Shown: one piece after another, positions 50,286 to 61,800 of the stretch
Layout of the letters: each line of letters begins with the position of its first letter
How positions within the stretch are numbered: position 1 is the first letter of the stretch
From: Artemia franciscana
Taxonomy: Eukaryota > Arthropoda > Branchiopoda > Anostraca > Artemiidae
NCBI RefSeq assembly: GCF_032884065.1
Contig: NC_088871.1
Span: forward strand, 16,736,472-16,800,471
Direction of reading: 5' to 3'
Length of the DNA: 64,000 bases
Notes under the pieces: generated by a model
What the model was told of the DNA's origin: nothing
The model's database searches: none
The model's input: only the letters and a program-made list of their open reading frames with translations
Made by a program: the position numbers and the translations under genes

Positions 50286-52465
50286 TGCAATCAAACAGAC
50301 CTTCTTTAACTGGTCACCTGCTCTCATGACAAAGATTTTCTTAGTCTTAATCTGCCCCAAAGTGGATTTTGGTATGTATATTGCCATCCCCTTTTCAAAA
50401 GAGGAGACCAGAAGGCACTAGAGTCTATATAAAGACATCCCACCAAGAGCATAAAAGACATGAAAGGCAGTGATTAGCCATAATCACTGGCAACAATGAG
50501 AGGCTTAAGCTTCTTACCCTCAGCTACAGAAGGAAAAGTAGTGATGTTATGATGGTGTAAAAGCTACCATGCTGAATTTTGCAAAATATGCTATTTGGGA
50601 TTGACTGACTACTACCAAGGAAAACTCCTTTTTCAGTATTTAACCTTAAGCAAAAGTTTGTTTTTAGCCTAGCCTATATACTTTGAATTATTCTACTTCA
50701 CAACACATGTCAACAGTTGTTTGAGATGATTTATTCTAACTTTCAGATCTGTCCAAAATTGGACAGCATGGTTTGCATTTAATTCAACCCTTATTCTACT
50801 CTTCCCCTTGCAGCTCATCAACCTCAACTCCTGTCATTCTAATCCCAGTTTAACTCAACTCTTGCTCAAATCAAAGCCATTCAGCTCAACCTTACACAAC
50901 TAGCTTTTAGAAAAATTTATCATAAGTTGTTCTTCACAGAAATTTATGAATAAATTTTAACCAGAATTGAGTAGGAGGTGATAAAATTAAACATGTGGTA
51001 GCAAGTTTGTGTAGGTTTTGACTGATTTACAAGCTGAAAGATGAACATACCATCTTATCTTCCATCCAATGTTATTTCTAAATATAATAATTGCTGCCAC
51101 ATACTTGCATCCCAAATCTCATCATGACTACATTAAGTCATAGGCTATAAACAAAACCATCCCATTAGTTTTTTTGGCAGGCTTATTATGGAACAGCTGT
51201 TGGCGAAAAATAAGTAGAGTAAAAAAGTAAAACAAACCAACAAAATAACTAACTTTTTATATAAGCTATAGTCTAGTGCTATGTCCTTAAATTATAATGA
51301 TATTAATTCCAGGAAATCTCTTAAATTTTTCAATGATTTTAGAGTGTTTGAAATACACAAAAGATGTTTTGTAAATATATGAATATATTTTGTCATCAGT
51401 AAAACATTAATGATGCTTTGCCCTTTAGAGATCTTAAGGGGGTAGTAGCCTTTCTCTTGTTTAGGGTTATTTCCCCTTGCTTTAAGTTTGACTTGATAAT
51501 TAATTTTATTTCTGTTTGTTTTTGAATTTATCCATTGATCCACAGAAGCCAGTTTATGTTATCTTTTTGCGTGATGTGGTTATTCATTTTATTGTGTTGC
51601 AAGAGCAACTCTTTGGTTTTGTCCCGTTTTTTTTTTCCTATGCTGCCAATGTCAGCTTATTCCTGGAAACTGGTAAGGGTCTAACCTGTGCGGTTTTTGT
51701 GGAAAGTGTGGACCTCAGGCTGGATTGATGAATATGGCATTACATTTCGGAAAGCTCTGCAGAACTCTTGCCTGGGACCAAAAAGGATGGTTTTTGCTTG
51801 TCCACAAGCCAGAGCCTATGGTGTGCGAAGTGAAGTGGAGTTATGTAGCCTATGTCAGAGAGGAGTATCTGAAGTTCTGCAGCCAAGCTTTTGTTTCATC
51901 AACCCATGTTTCTGCTTTCAAGTGGAAAGCTCTGTTCTAGCAGGCAAGCAGGTGGGCACTACTTTCAATTTGAATATGGGCTAAAATCTATAAGTGTTAA
52001 ATATATACGGCAGTTACCCGGCCCCACAGCCAATATATCTTCTTTGAGTGATAAATATAAAAATTTACAGAAGCAAAAAAGCAGCATTTTCCCACGAGTC
52101 CAAAAGTGCTGTGGTGATTTTGGCTGGGTTTATCATTTGTTTTTTCGGACTTGGGATTGAGGTAGAGAAATGTTATCAGACGTACCTCTTAAATTTTAAA
52201 AGTTTTGTCATTGCTAAAGAAATTAGAGCTTATCCTTTGCTCCTTTCTAAGTGGTGACATCAGAAAGTTGGCCTACAGCAAAAAAAAAAAAAATCAACTT
52301 TTGGACTAAGACAGACGGAATTTTTTTTTGACGGCAATCGAAAGCTCTTGATGAGCTGATCAAAGTATATGTCATCCGTTTTTTGATACAAAAATTCCTT
52401 CATGAAATATACTAGTTTGAAAGTTTCAAGGGGTTGACAACTTCAGTAGTAGGGTACACACTGAA
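50286..52465. other. Stretch without a recognised gene
   Basis: Several overlapping plus-strand frames at 51516-52257 share no conserved motif, lack clear splice borders, and use three frames at once; I do not call a gene. It would be intronic if the gene at 48146 continues to the right. Confidence 0.5.
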
Positions 52466-52469
52466 ACCA

Positions 52470-52765
52470 AAAATAAGCTGATACCAATTGTGAGACATGT
52501 AAGGGACTTGTAAGGAAAGGTCGGCTGTTAGCTCATAATCATTTTCGGTTGTGAGGGGTTTGCAAATTTTGCTATTTGGTGTACCTATTATTTGTTTCCA
52601 GTGTATTTAATGATAAGACCAAGTTGGTTCCAGTGGTAAGATATGTAAGGGACTTGTAAGTAATAATCGTCTGTTAGTCTACAATCATCTTTAGTGAAGA
52701 GGGGTTTGTAACTTTTGCTAGTTGGTGTAGCCTACCCATCTAGTTGGTGTAGCCTACCCATACTT
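52470..52765 (+). repeat. Tandem duplication of about 147 bp plus a 22-bp direct repeat
   Basis: gtaagggacttgtaag occurs at about 52499 and 52646 with matching flanks (ctgttag, gaggggttt). Immediately after, ctagttggtgtagcctaccc is repeated twice (about 52717 and 52739). Confidence 0.75.
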
Positions 52766-53160
52766 ACTGTAACCTAGAATTAAGTGTTTACGCAACGGGT
52801 ATAAACTATAACGTAAAACAACAAAGGCAGTTTCGTAATAATTAATAGAGTGTCGCCTATGGTATTTTGATCCTGAAAAGTTACAGTTAGCTTTATAATA
52901 CCAACTAGATTATATAAGATATTTTTCCAAGTCTTGATCCGTCACAATGTCTACAGTTGAAAAGGATAAAGTTCAGCTGGCTACAAAGTCAATTTAGTCC
53001 CTTCTTTTGATATTCTTTTGTTGTTGTTGTTTTTTCAACGCTGAGGAATAACCTTTAATCATGTGATTACTGATCACGTTCTTCTTTTAACATAACGTTT
53101 TAAAAGCTTCAATAGGCTGACAACTTCAGCGTTTAACTGACAGCAAAGAACCAAAACCAA

Positions 53161-53240
53161 AGTGTTGCTCTCGCAACACTTTATTCAGCGAAGCCGGACA
53201 AAGGTTGCTGCAACACTTCATGTTGCTCAGGCAACTTAGG
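53161..53240. repeat. Cluster of GTTGC/GCAAC hairpins
   Basis: agtgttgctctcgcaacact (53161-53180) is a perfect 8-bp stem with a 4-nt loop; ggttgctgcaacact and gttgctcaggcaac follow within 60 bp and can also fold. The function is not known to me. Confidence 0.65.
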
Positions 53241-54540
53241 TCTAGTTTATTCTTCATTTGGGCTTCATTTATTTATTCATGGTAATTTCTGTTTCTTTTG
53301 AGTTTAAATTATTATATAACACTATTTCTGTTTGTGTTAGGTTTTACTAAGGGCCTTCACTTTTCTTTGAATTTTTTTTTATATATTTTTTTTTAATTTA
53401 ATGACAGAAATTGGCTTTGATTTCATTGAACGTTGTTTTTTATGCACAACTGTATAAATCTATTAGTTAAAACACCCCTGCCTACCTGGCTTGGACAGAA
53501 CCTGGTCAGCAAGCCAGAAGACCAATGAACAAAGACCATTACATGGGGTCAAACTTGAGTTTATCAGGAGCAGGAGTGCAATAAGTTCCAAAGCAGCTAG
53601 AAACAGAATTTCAAAAGTTGGTGACACTTTAGCAGCATAACTTGTGTTTTGTCAGTGTTGCTTTGAGCAAAAAGTATTTTAGTATGGGAAATTTGCAGAA
53701 AAGTAACAAATTTAACTTGGTGTAGCTTGCATTTAGAAATGTCCATAGTTTTCTGAATCACAGTTAAAAATGTAAGCTAATTCAATGGCAAGCCATATAC
53801 TAACCATAAATATCATACTACATATCATGAAAAGAGAAATCACCAATGCAACAGCACAAACACAAAAAAAAGAAACAAAAAAGAGAGACAGAAGGAGAAA
53901 AGGAAGACTGTTTTCCTAAATTAGTGATTAATATAGACCAGCACTTGAATGAGGCCTTAACCCTACTCATCCATACAATCACATAGGTCAAACAGCATAG
54001 CCATACACAATCAACCATAAAGAATAATCCATGGACAGGCAGTCATGATATAAGTACTGTATCATATTTACTCTAATACTACTAGTGGTGCATAGTATTC
54101 AAAGTCTGAAGTACACTGTATATAGGTTACTGCTGCTACTTTATGGATGGAGTTGTACACTCCAATCCTATTGGTATTATAAAAATAATGCATAAGAAAC
54201 TGCATGCTTGATGCTCATTCAACTCAACTTTTTCTTTATTCAACTCAAAAAATACACAAACAATATTATGCCCCAACAGAGAGCAGAGCTCGTAAGGCTG
54301 GGACAGTGCAAAAACATAAGAAAAAGCATCAACATCTCATTGTAATAATGATTTCAAATTATAATACGGTAGAAGACACACAAAATAGAAAAAAAACTCA
54401 TAAAAGATAAGTAAATATATAAATATCGGGCAGGAGGGGCGTGGGAGGCCGTCCCAGACACAGGGACACAAAAAAAATACACAAATAAGAAGATCAAATA
54501 ATTTAAATTTAAAATTTAAATTTCCATCATCAATGGTGAA
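53241..54540. other. Stretch without a recognised gene
   Basis: Holds one dispersed repeat phrase (cttgtgttttgtcagtg near 53640, similar to 61150). The rest is AT-rich; 54421-54540 is probably the 3' non-coding tail of the LINE that follows on the minus strand. Confidence 0.45.
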
Positions 54541-54552
54541 TAATCAAAATTT

Positions 54553-57500
54553 TTAGCAAACAATCTTTAATATTTGCTTTTTTAAATTTAGCTGAGATTT
54601 TTGCTGAGACTTTTGGGATGGATCAAACAGAATTTTATCATTCAGCTTATGATTGTTAGCAATGAAGGGTATTTGGTATCTAATCGAAAACTTTGACCTT
54701 TCAGAGCTTACAAAAGGAATTTGATACATCCTAGACCTCCGACAGTCCGAACGAGGAAGTAAGATTAACAGAGATTTGTCATAGAAATAATTTTTAGAAT
54801 TTTGGATTTGAGAATGCCATATGGAAGTATTTAATGTTCGTATATCATTTAAATCTAACAAATTTAAGAAGAGGAATAATGTTTTAGTTTCCAAAACATT
54901 TTCAAGTTTTGAAGGTTGATGTAAGAAATTTCCAAGTATTCTTATTGCCCTATTTTGTAGTACTTGTAAGGGTTTTATATGCTTCCAAAATGTATTAAGA
55001 TATACAACTGAGCAATAATTCAAATAAGAAGTAATTAGAGAGTGGTAAATTATTTTTAAAATGGTAAAAGGAAAAATATTCTTCACACAGTACATCGACC
55101 CAATATTTTGAGCAAGTTTTAATCTTAAATACTCAATATGATTATGAAATCACAAAAGGGGATCAAGAAAAACTCCTAAATAACGATATGATTGGACCCT
55201 ACAAATTTTTTGATCACCAACCTGTAGCTCCTCACAAGAAATCTCTCGAGTGGAACGTTTTGAACGACCAAAAACCATAAAATTAGTTTTCTTAAAATTC
55301 GGTACTAGTTTATTAGAAACAAACCATCGATTAACTGAAGTAACACTTATAGTCAGATTTTCAATCAATGTCAATGAATCCCTAGCTTTAACTGTTATAG
55401 CTGTATCATCTGCAAATAGAACTGCATGGCTAATATTCTCATGCAAACCTCGGGGAAGATCATTAATATAGGTCAAAAATAAAAGTGGACCTAATACTGA
55501 GCCTTGGGGGACACCAATATCAGTAAGACTTTTTAAAATAGTCATTTTTCCACCGACATTTACTGTGATTTTGCGTCCGCATAGGTATAATTTAATAATT
55601 TGCAATCCTTCCCCTCTTATGCTGGAATTTATCATTTTGTCAAGAAGAATTTCATGATTTAAAGTGTCAAATGCTTTTTTTTATATCATAGAAAACAGTA
55701 GCCACATAGAAATCATCATCTAAACAATCATTTATTTCTAATAAAAGAGCTGCAACTGCTTGTTCTGTCGAACGGTTTGCCCTAAATCCAAATTGATATT
55801 TGGTAAAGAAATTTATTTTATCTAAATAGCTAGAAATCCTTTCTTTAAAAATTTTTTCAAACACTTTAGATAATGGCGATAAAATTGCAATTGGACGATA
55901 ATTACTTACATCAGATTTATCGCCTTGTTTATACAACGGAATTACTCGGGCAATTTTCCATCTACTAGGAAATATACCTGAATTGATACTCAAATTGAAA
56001 ATGTGGATAAGTGGTTCAAAAATAACTCCGGCAATACTCTTTAACAAATTTGTTGATAATTCATCATGTCCCACTGAATTACCATTTTTTATATTTTTGA
56101 TAATCTTATGAAATTCAGCAAAACTAACAGGGACCAGAAATATGCTCGTACATTCATTGGGAGGTAAATATTCTTTATGCGACCTGTAAGGGGACAAATC
56201 TATTCCTGCTGAAACAATCGCTTGACCAATACCAGCAAAATAATCACTAAACATATTAGCAACATCTTGCGGTTCTCTAACTTCTACACCATTTGTATTA
56301 ATTAATACCTCAGGATGTGATAGCTTTTTATTTTTTCAAAATTTTCTCCTTAATTAAATTCCAAGTTTTTCGAGGAGAATCAGAATTTTTAAATGAATTT
56401 TCATAATACACTCTTTCATTTTCTCTAAGAATCCTTACTAACAGATTCTTATAGTTTTTAAAACGTATTATATTTATTTCAGTGGGATACTTCATTTTAA
56501 TTTTATATAAGCGATTTTTTTCATTAATAGACCTCAAAAGCGATGCATTTACCCATGGTTTTCTTCGTGTATGCCTCTTTCCTTTCAGATTTCTATACGG
56601 GCAAAGTTTATCAAGCTTCTCAGTCAATATATTATAAAAGTTAACTAAGGATTGATCCGGATCCATTTCATCAATTACTGAACTCCACCCTTCATCACCG
56701 AGTGCTTCTTTCAATTTTAACAAATTTCTTTCCCCAAAGTCTCTTCGCTTTGTTGACTTCTTTTCATTATGCGGGAAATATCGCAAAAAATCAGCCATAA
56801 GTATGCAGTGATCAGATGAATCATCAGGAATGACATATGTACTAACAGCACTTTCAGGTGAAAAAATATTATCAATTAGTGAATATGACGTATCAGTTAT
56901 TCTGGATGGTACAAGACATACAGGATATAATCCATGAGATAGCGGACATTCTAAAAACTTCAAAGTGTTGCTATCCAGTCTGTTCTGATTAGAAGAAACA
57001 AGGTTCATTAAGTCAATATTAAAATCTCCCATAACTAGATAAGAAGTATTAAGACTAGCTAATTTATCCATGAATTTTTCAAAACAATTTCTAAACTCCA
57101 TCTGACTAGCTGACGGACTACGGTAAATAACTGCGATTAGAATCTTCTCATTATTTGGAAAAAAACATTCGACAACACAAGATTCAAATAACATTTCAAT
57201 ATTCATCGGCAAAAATTCTAGTCTTGCACGGGCTGGTATGTAACTTTTAATTAAGACACCAAGACCACCTTTCTTTTGAATACTCCTTTCAACATGAAAC
57301 AATTGATAACCATCAACATGAATACTTTCAATTGAAAACTCATCTAAAAAAGTTTCGCATAAACCGAATATGTCCGTATCTGATGTCGATAGAAAAGTGT
57401 CAATTGTATCCCTTGCAGTCCTCCAGCCCCGGCAATTCCAAAACGATATCCTCCTTGTTCTAGAATTTTTCTTTGCCAATCCATTCAAAAATAAATATTG

Positions 57501-57647
57501 ATTTTTTGGTATATCTAATATGCTGCTATTATCCTCATTATCACTAACTACAATATTTTGGAAAACTGAATGAAACAAAAGAGAATCTCGCTCAAATTCT
57601 TTTAACCTTGATGATGGAATTCCATCACTATCTCTATCCATTATCAA
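54553..57647 (-). pseudogene. LINE ORF2 (endonuclease, reverse transcriptase), disrupted
   Basis: Endonuclease in 57647-56328: ISFWNCRGWRTARDTIDTFL, LCETFLDEFS, GGLGVLIKSYIPAR, AVIYRSPS, LVMGDFNIDL, SLIDNIFS, SDHCILMADF. Reverse transcriptase in 56254-55667 (ARVIPLYKQGDKSDVSNYRP, KYQFGFRANRSTEQA, VATVFYDI) and 55635-55150 (DIGVPQGSVLGPLLFLTYIN, HAVLFADDTAIT, SYRYLGVFLD). The C-terminal region, 55095-54553, has SLITSYLNYCSVVY. Breaks: a frameshift near 56330, a frameshift in a T-run near 55678, and a TGA at about 55150 where a Trp is expected after DPLL. The FADDT and VPQGSVLGPLLF signatures place it with CR1/L2/Jockey rather than RTE. Confidence 0.9.
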
Positions 57648-58011
57648 ATATTACCACCATGTCAAGAATAACCACACCACGACCCATGCGCCCAACAAAC
57701 AAAAATAAAAGGTAACTCACACAGAAACAACTAAGAAAAGAAAAGAGAAATGTCTTCATTCTAAGACAAATTCTTTCAATATTCTACCGCTATTCATAAA
57801 GACCCCTGTGTGCTTCAGAAAAAGCATTAGAAAAACATAATAAAAATAGATGACTAAAGAGAAAGAATCGTAATAAATATATAGAGCAACAAAAATTAGT
57901 GAGAAGATAACTAAAAAACAAATAAATACGAGACAAAACATGATTAAACGGTTCCTACTTGTATATTTTAAAACATACTAACAGGGCGCTTTACTATTAG
58001 ACGATATGATT

Positions 58012-58896
58012 TTATCGCACTGAAACATCACTTGGAAAACTATGATGTAGGCCTACATGTCCTTGAACGTTTGGAAAGTCGTCAACCTCTGGTATGCTAT
58101 CACTAAATGAATATTTTGTAATTGAGCCGTCAGGTCTTTTCACAAACAAGTTTGTCTGAATCCCCTTTGATATCCATGCCTCATATCTAGGAATCTTCCG
58201 CAATTTATCCCGTTTCACTAAAATCAGCTTACGTATTTTACGAATTTCGGCTGGCACATCATCACTAATAAACAAGTTGCTATTATTTCCATGAAATGTC
58301 TTGTCCTTCAGCTTGCTGGAATTTTTAATAGAAAACTTGTCGTCTTTTTTATTTAGTGTCACCTTTAAGAATTTACGATTTCTGTCATATTGCGAGATTG
58401 TAAAATTTACTCCAGGCAATTCTAATCCATGGCGAACAACTTTTGTAAATAAAGCTTTAGCATTATCAATATCCTCACAAACTGCATTCCATATGATGAT
58501 ATTATTTTCTAACTTGGCGGCTTCCAATTTCACAATCCGACACATTGAATCTTCATTTTTTCTTTTTAATTTAATTAATTCATCGGTACAAATTTTTAAT
58601 TGCAAATTGAGGCAGTACGTATCATTTCCAATTTTTCCAATTTTCGATTCACTATTAACCATCTTATTTTTAAGAGCCGAATGTTCTTTATCCAGATTAT
58701 CGACCCTTGCAGTAAGAGTACCTAATTGATTGCATAAGCTGTCTAATTTATTGCCATTTTCTTTTACGATTTCAAGAATTTGCTTAAAATCTGCAGCTAG
58801 TATTGATATTTCCGGTTTCGAGCTAGAGCTATCATCTGAGGTGTCTAATGAAATATTCGTACCTTCTCGTTTCGGATTTTTCCTTTTACGTCCCAT
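58012..58896 (-). CDS. LINE ORF1 protein (coiled coil plus RRM-like domain)
   Basis: 294 aa from ATG at 58896, a single open frame. Residues 1-30 are basic with a Ser/Asp run (MGRKRKNPKREG, DTSDDSSSS); about 35-120 form a heptad-rich coiled coil (GTLTARVDNLDKEHSALKNK); about 128-215 look like the RNA-binding fold of LINE ORF1 proteins (NNIIIWNAVCED, ALFTKVVRHGLELPGV, RNRKFLKVTLNKKDDK); a basic C-terminal domain follows (IRKIRKLILVKRDKLRK, then GSITKY). It would bind element RNA and chaperone it. The only undamaged ORF of the element. Confidence 0.85.
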   Translation of the reverse strand: MGRKRKNPKREGTNISLDTSDDSSSSKPEISILAADFKQILEIVKENGNKLDSLCNQLGTLTARVDNLDKEHSALKNKMVNSESKIGKIGNDTYCLNLQLKICTDELIKLKRKNEDSMCRIVKLEAAKLENNIIIWNAVCEDIDNAKALFTKVVRHGLELPGVNFTISQYDRNRKFLKVTLNKKDDKFSIKNSSKLKDKTFHGNNSNLFISDDVPAEIRKIRKLILVKRDKLRKIPRYEAWISKGIQTNLFVKRPDGSITKYSFSDSIPEVDDFPNVQGHVGLHHSFPSDVSVR

Positions 58897-61800
58897 TGTA
58901 CATTAAATTGTACTAATATAATATTAATAAGTATTCACTGAATATCCAACAGTTCTTGAAATAATGTTTTCAGCATTGAATGAGTATCCAAAAGATCATG
59001 AAATAATATTTTTCACATAAATCCACACAGAGGTCTTAAAATGCATCTTACTCTGACGAGAGCATTGAATGAACTCAATGCTCTCATTGAACTCATTGAT
59101 TACTATACTACAACTATAAAAAGCACCATTTGATTTTCTGGTAGAAAAATATTGATTAGCAGTCCGGCAGTCACATGCATTATGAAGCTATGATATTAGT
59201 TTTTCCCTAATTTAATCCCAAAATAAACAGAGAATTGCTGCTACAGTGTAGGGTGGCTGTTTTAGCCTACTAATCTTCCACATTCCAGCTATCTCATTAC
59301 CTACTTGAATTGTGTGTACACTGTGATAGTTATCAGCCCTTCTAAGGTTCATTTAACTGACAAATAAACAGTTTTGAGAGAATTTGCACAATTGTGCAAG
59401 ATTTGGACAAATGTTCACTTTCAGTGGAAAAGAAATGGAGTAAATAAAAACTTATCTTCAAGGACAAAGTATAAAAACAACATAAAAATATATTCTCAAA
59501 TAGCAACATTGAAATTCAATGAGCTTTTAGTTTGAACAGGTTTTAAAAAGTAGAAGTATGAGAAGAGATAATCTGTTCTTGCAGAAGAGAAAAGTTTTGA
59601 ATGGCAAATCTAATTCTTCCACAATTCTTTTTAATTCTATTGTCTCTTGTCTCAGTATTAGCCTTCATACAGGGTTAATAATTGCTGAAGTATTAGAAGT
59701 CGTGAAGGTAGACCTTGGTATTGACAAAATTCCAAAATCCTAATTTGAGAAGAATGTCTATTCTGCAAAATTTCATTCACTTATTTAACAACTTCCTAGA
59801 CCGTAAAAAAAAATTCTAGACTGCAGTTGAACCACTCAATCTAGAATGGACGCCTGCCATAAATGTTGCAGGGGGAGGGCACCAGAACATCAATGGTGAG
59901 GGGAGAAGGATGAGGGAAGTATATTTGAAGATAAGAGGTTATATGCCAAATAAAATTCTCAAGGAAAAAAGAAAAGTACTTAATTTTCTATACTAAATGA
60001 AGCAAAATTCAAAAAAAATTAAATGGTAAAGATTCCTGGCCAAATTTCAGTTCCTTTAATTAGCACCTGTGTTTTATACTGCCAACACTCAAGAAGTGAA
60101 GTTAGGTTAATCCTAATGAAATATACCAACACATAATGAAAATATAATACTTTAGAAACAAATTTGGGCTATACATTTTCACATTAGGGGGTGGGGATGT
60201 TGTTAACCTGACCTAAACGAACCTAACCCTAACCTACTGATTAATGTGCAAATATATAGTGCAAATTGTATAACTCAAATGTATTATCTCACCCGCCATT
60301 TGTTTTCCACTGAGCATAAGCTAATTGTTTGTTAGTGCAGACAGATAAAAGCGTTTTGTTCTCAGGCTTTACACAGTGTAAACTTGAGTGTTGGTGGTAT
60401 AATGTATCAGTACCCTTTAGTCTATCATGCATTCAATTATTATGTATTTTCAAGATCAATGTGTTATGCCCAAAACCTACAGTATAAAGAAACAAGACTT
60501 GAACTAAATATCTCCAAATTTATCACAGAATCCCCTCCCCTCCCCCTCTCTGCATAGCTTTCCCTTTTCATTTTAGAATAATTTTTCAATCTAGCTCTCT
60601 TATATTTTCAAGCTTTGAAAATTAAACAGAACAGCAAAAGAAAATAAAATTTAAACTCAAAGTTGAGCCGCCTAATGTAAACATCTTTGCATCAATGCTC
60701 AGAATTACACTGAATGTTAACATGTTCAAATGAAATCCTGTGCCACAGGTCACAAGAGAATCTTTGATGAACTGGTATAGTCTTTTAAACACTATGCTTT
60801 TACAAGCATAGGAAGAAAGGTCAGTAATTCAATGATCTATGCCTTGTTTTTGATGTGTAGTAAATAATTGGGACAAAAACTTGGAAAGTAGTGAAAAAGT
60901 AATGTCAAGCTAAGTTTATTTGTAGTTACTCGGGATGGGTTGTCACTAGTGATAAATCACTAGAGGTGACAACCCTGAACGAAAAGGTTAGTTTTAGGGA
61001 ACTGATTTTTTGGGCAATTCCCTAAAAAAAACAGGGATAGTGGAAGTACAGATATCTTCAGACAAAATCTACCAACAAATGTTACTAGACCATGAAAACT
61101 GCCAAGTAGCATTGTTACTATGCCGCACAACCTTTGGAACAGCAGAGCAGCACTTGTGTTTTGACAGCTTTTTCTTGAGCAAAAATTGTTTTTATATTTT
61201 CAAAAATAGTATTTTCAGGCAAAATCTGCCAACAAATTTGAAAACTGCCAAGTAATATTGCTACTCTGCTACCCAACTTTTTGCATGGCAGATTTAGAAC
61301 AAGATACATGGGGTTAACTTGCTTAGAGCTGAGTTAAATGAATGTTGTGTTGAATGAAGGTTCAGATGAATTGAGTTAGTTTCAGGAGTTTGAGTTGAAT
61401 GATGGTTGGGAAGGCTGGGGTTCTGGTGCACAAGGGTTGAGTTGTCATGAAAATGGGCTAAAATTTCCAAGATTATGCTCTAGGTGAAAATGTGTGCTTG
61501 GGATTAGGCTTCATTATTAATATCAGCAAATTCAAAACAGCTAAAATATTGCAGAAAATTGACATTATTATTAAGGAAATTGAAACAAATCCATTGATAT
61601 AAAAAAACATTTTTAGGTGATATAATAGAGTTTTATGGTGATTTATCTGTTTAGATTATGATTACAGTAGCTGTCCAACTACTTGGTCCAACTTGTTTTT
61701 GTAGATTTAAGGTTTTTTGTATCAATTTGCAATTTGTAAGTTGAGCATGCAATTTGATGTGCCTATCAATTCTTGTTCTAAGCATCATTCAGTGCTACTG

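Larger units (their letters stand above)
54540..58896 (-). mobile_element. CR1/L2-like LINE, nearly full length
   Basis: Minus-strand order ORF1 (58896-58012), a 364-bp spacer, then ORF2 (57647-54553). ORF1 is intact. ORF2 keeps endonuclease, reverse transcriptase and C-terminal region but has two frameshifts and one stop. No other element interrupts it. It reads out of the side opposite to the plus-strand gene at 48146. Confidence 0.9.

Noticed and set aside
51516-52257. Five overlapping plus-strand open frames as a possible gene
   Set aside because: They overlap in three frames, have no known motif and no consistent splice borders. I saw no evidence to choose any one of them.
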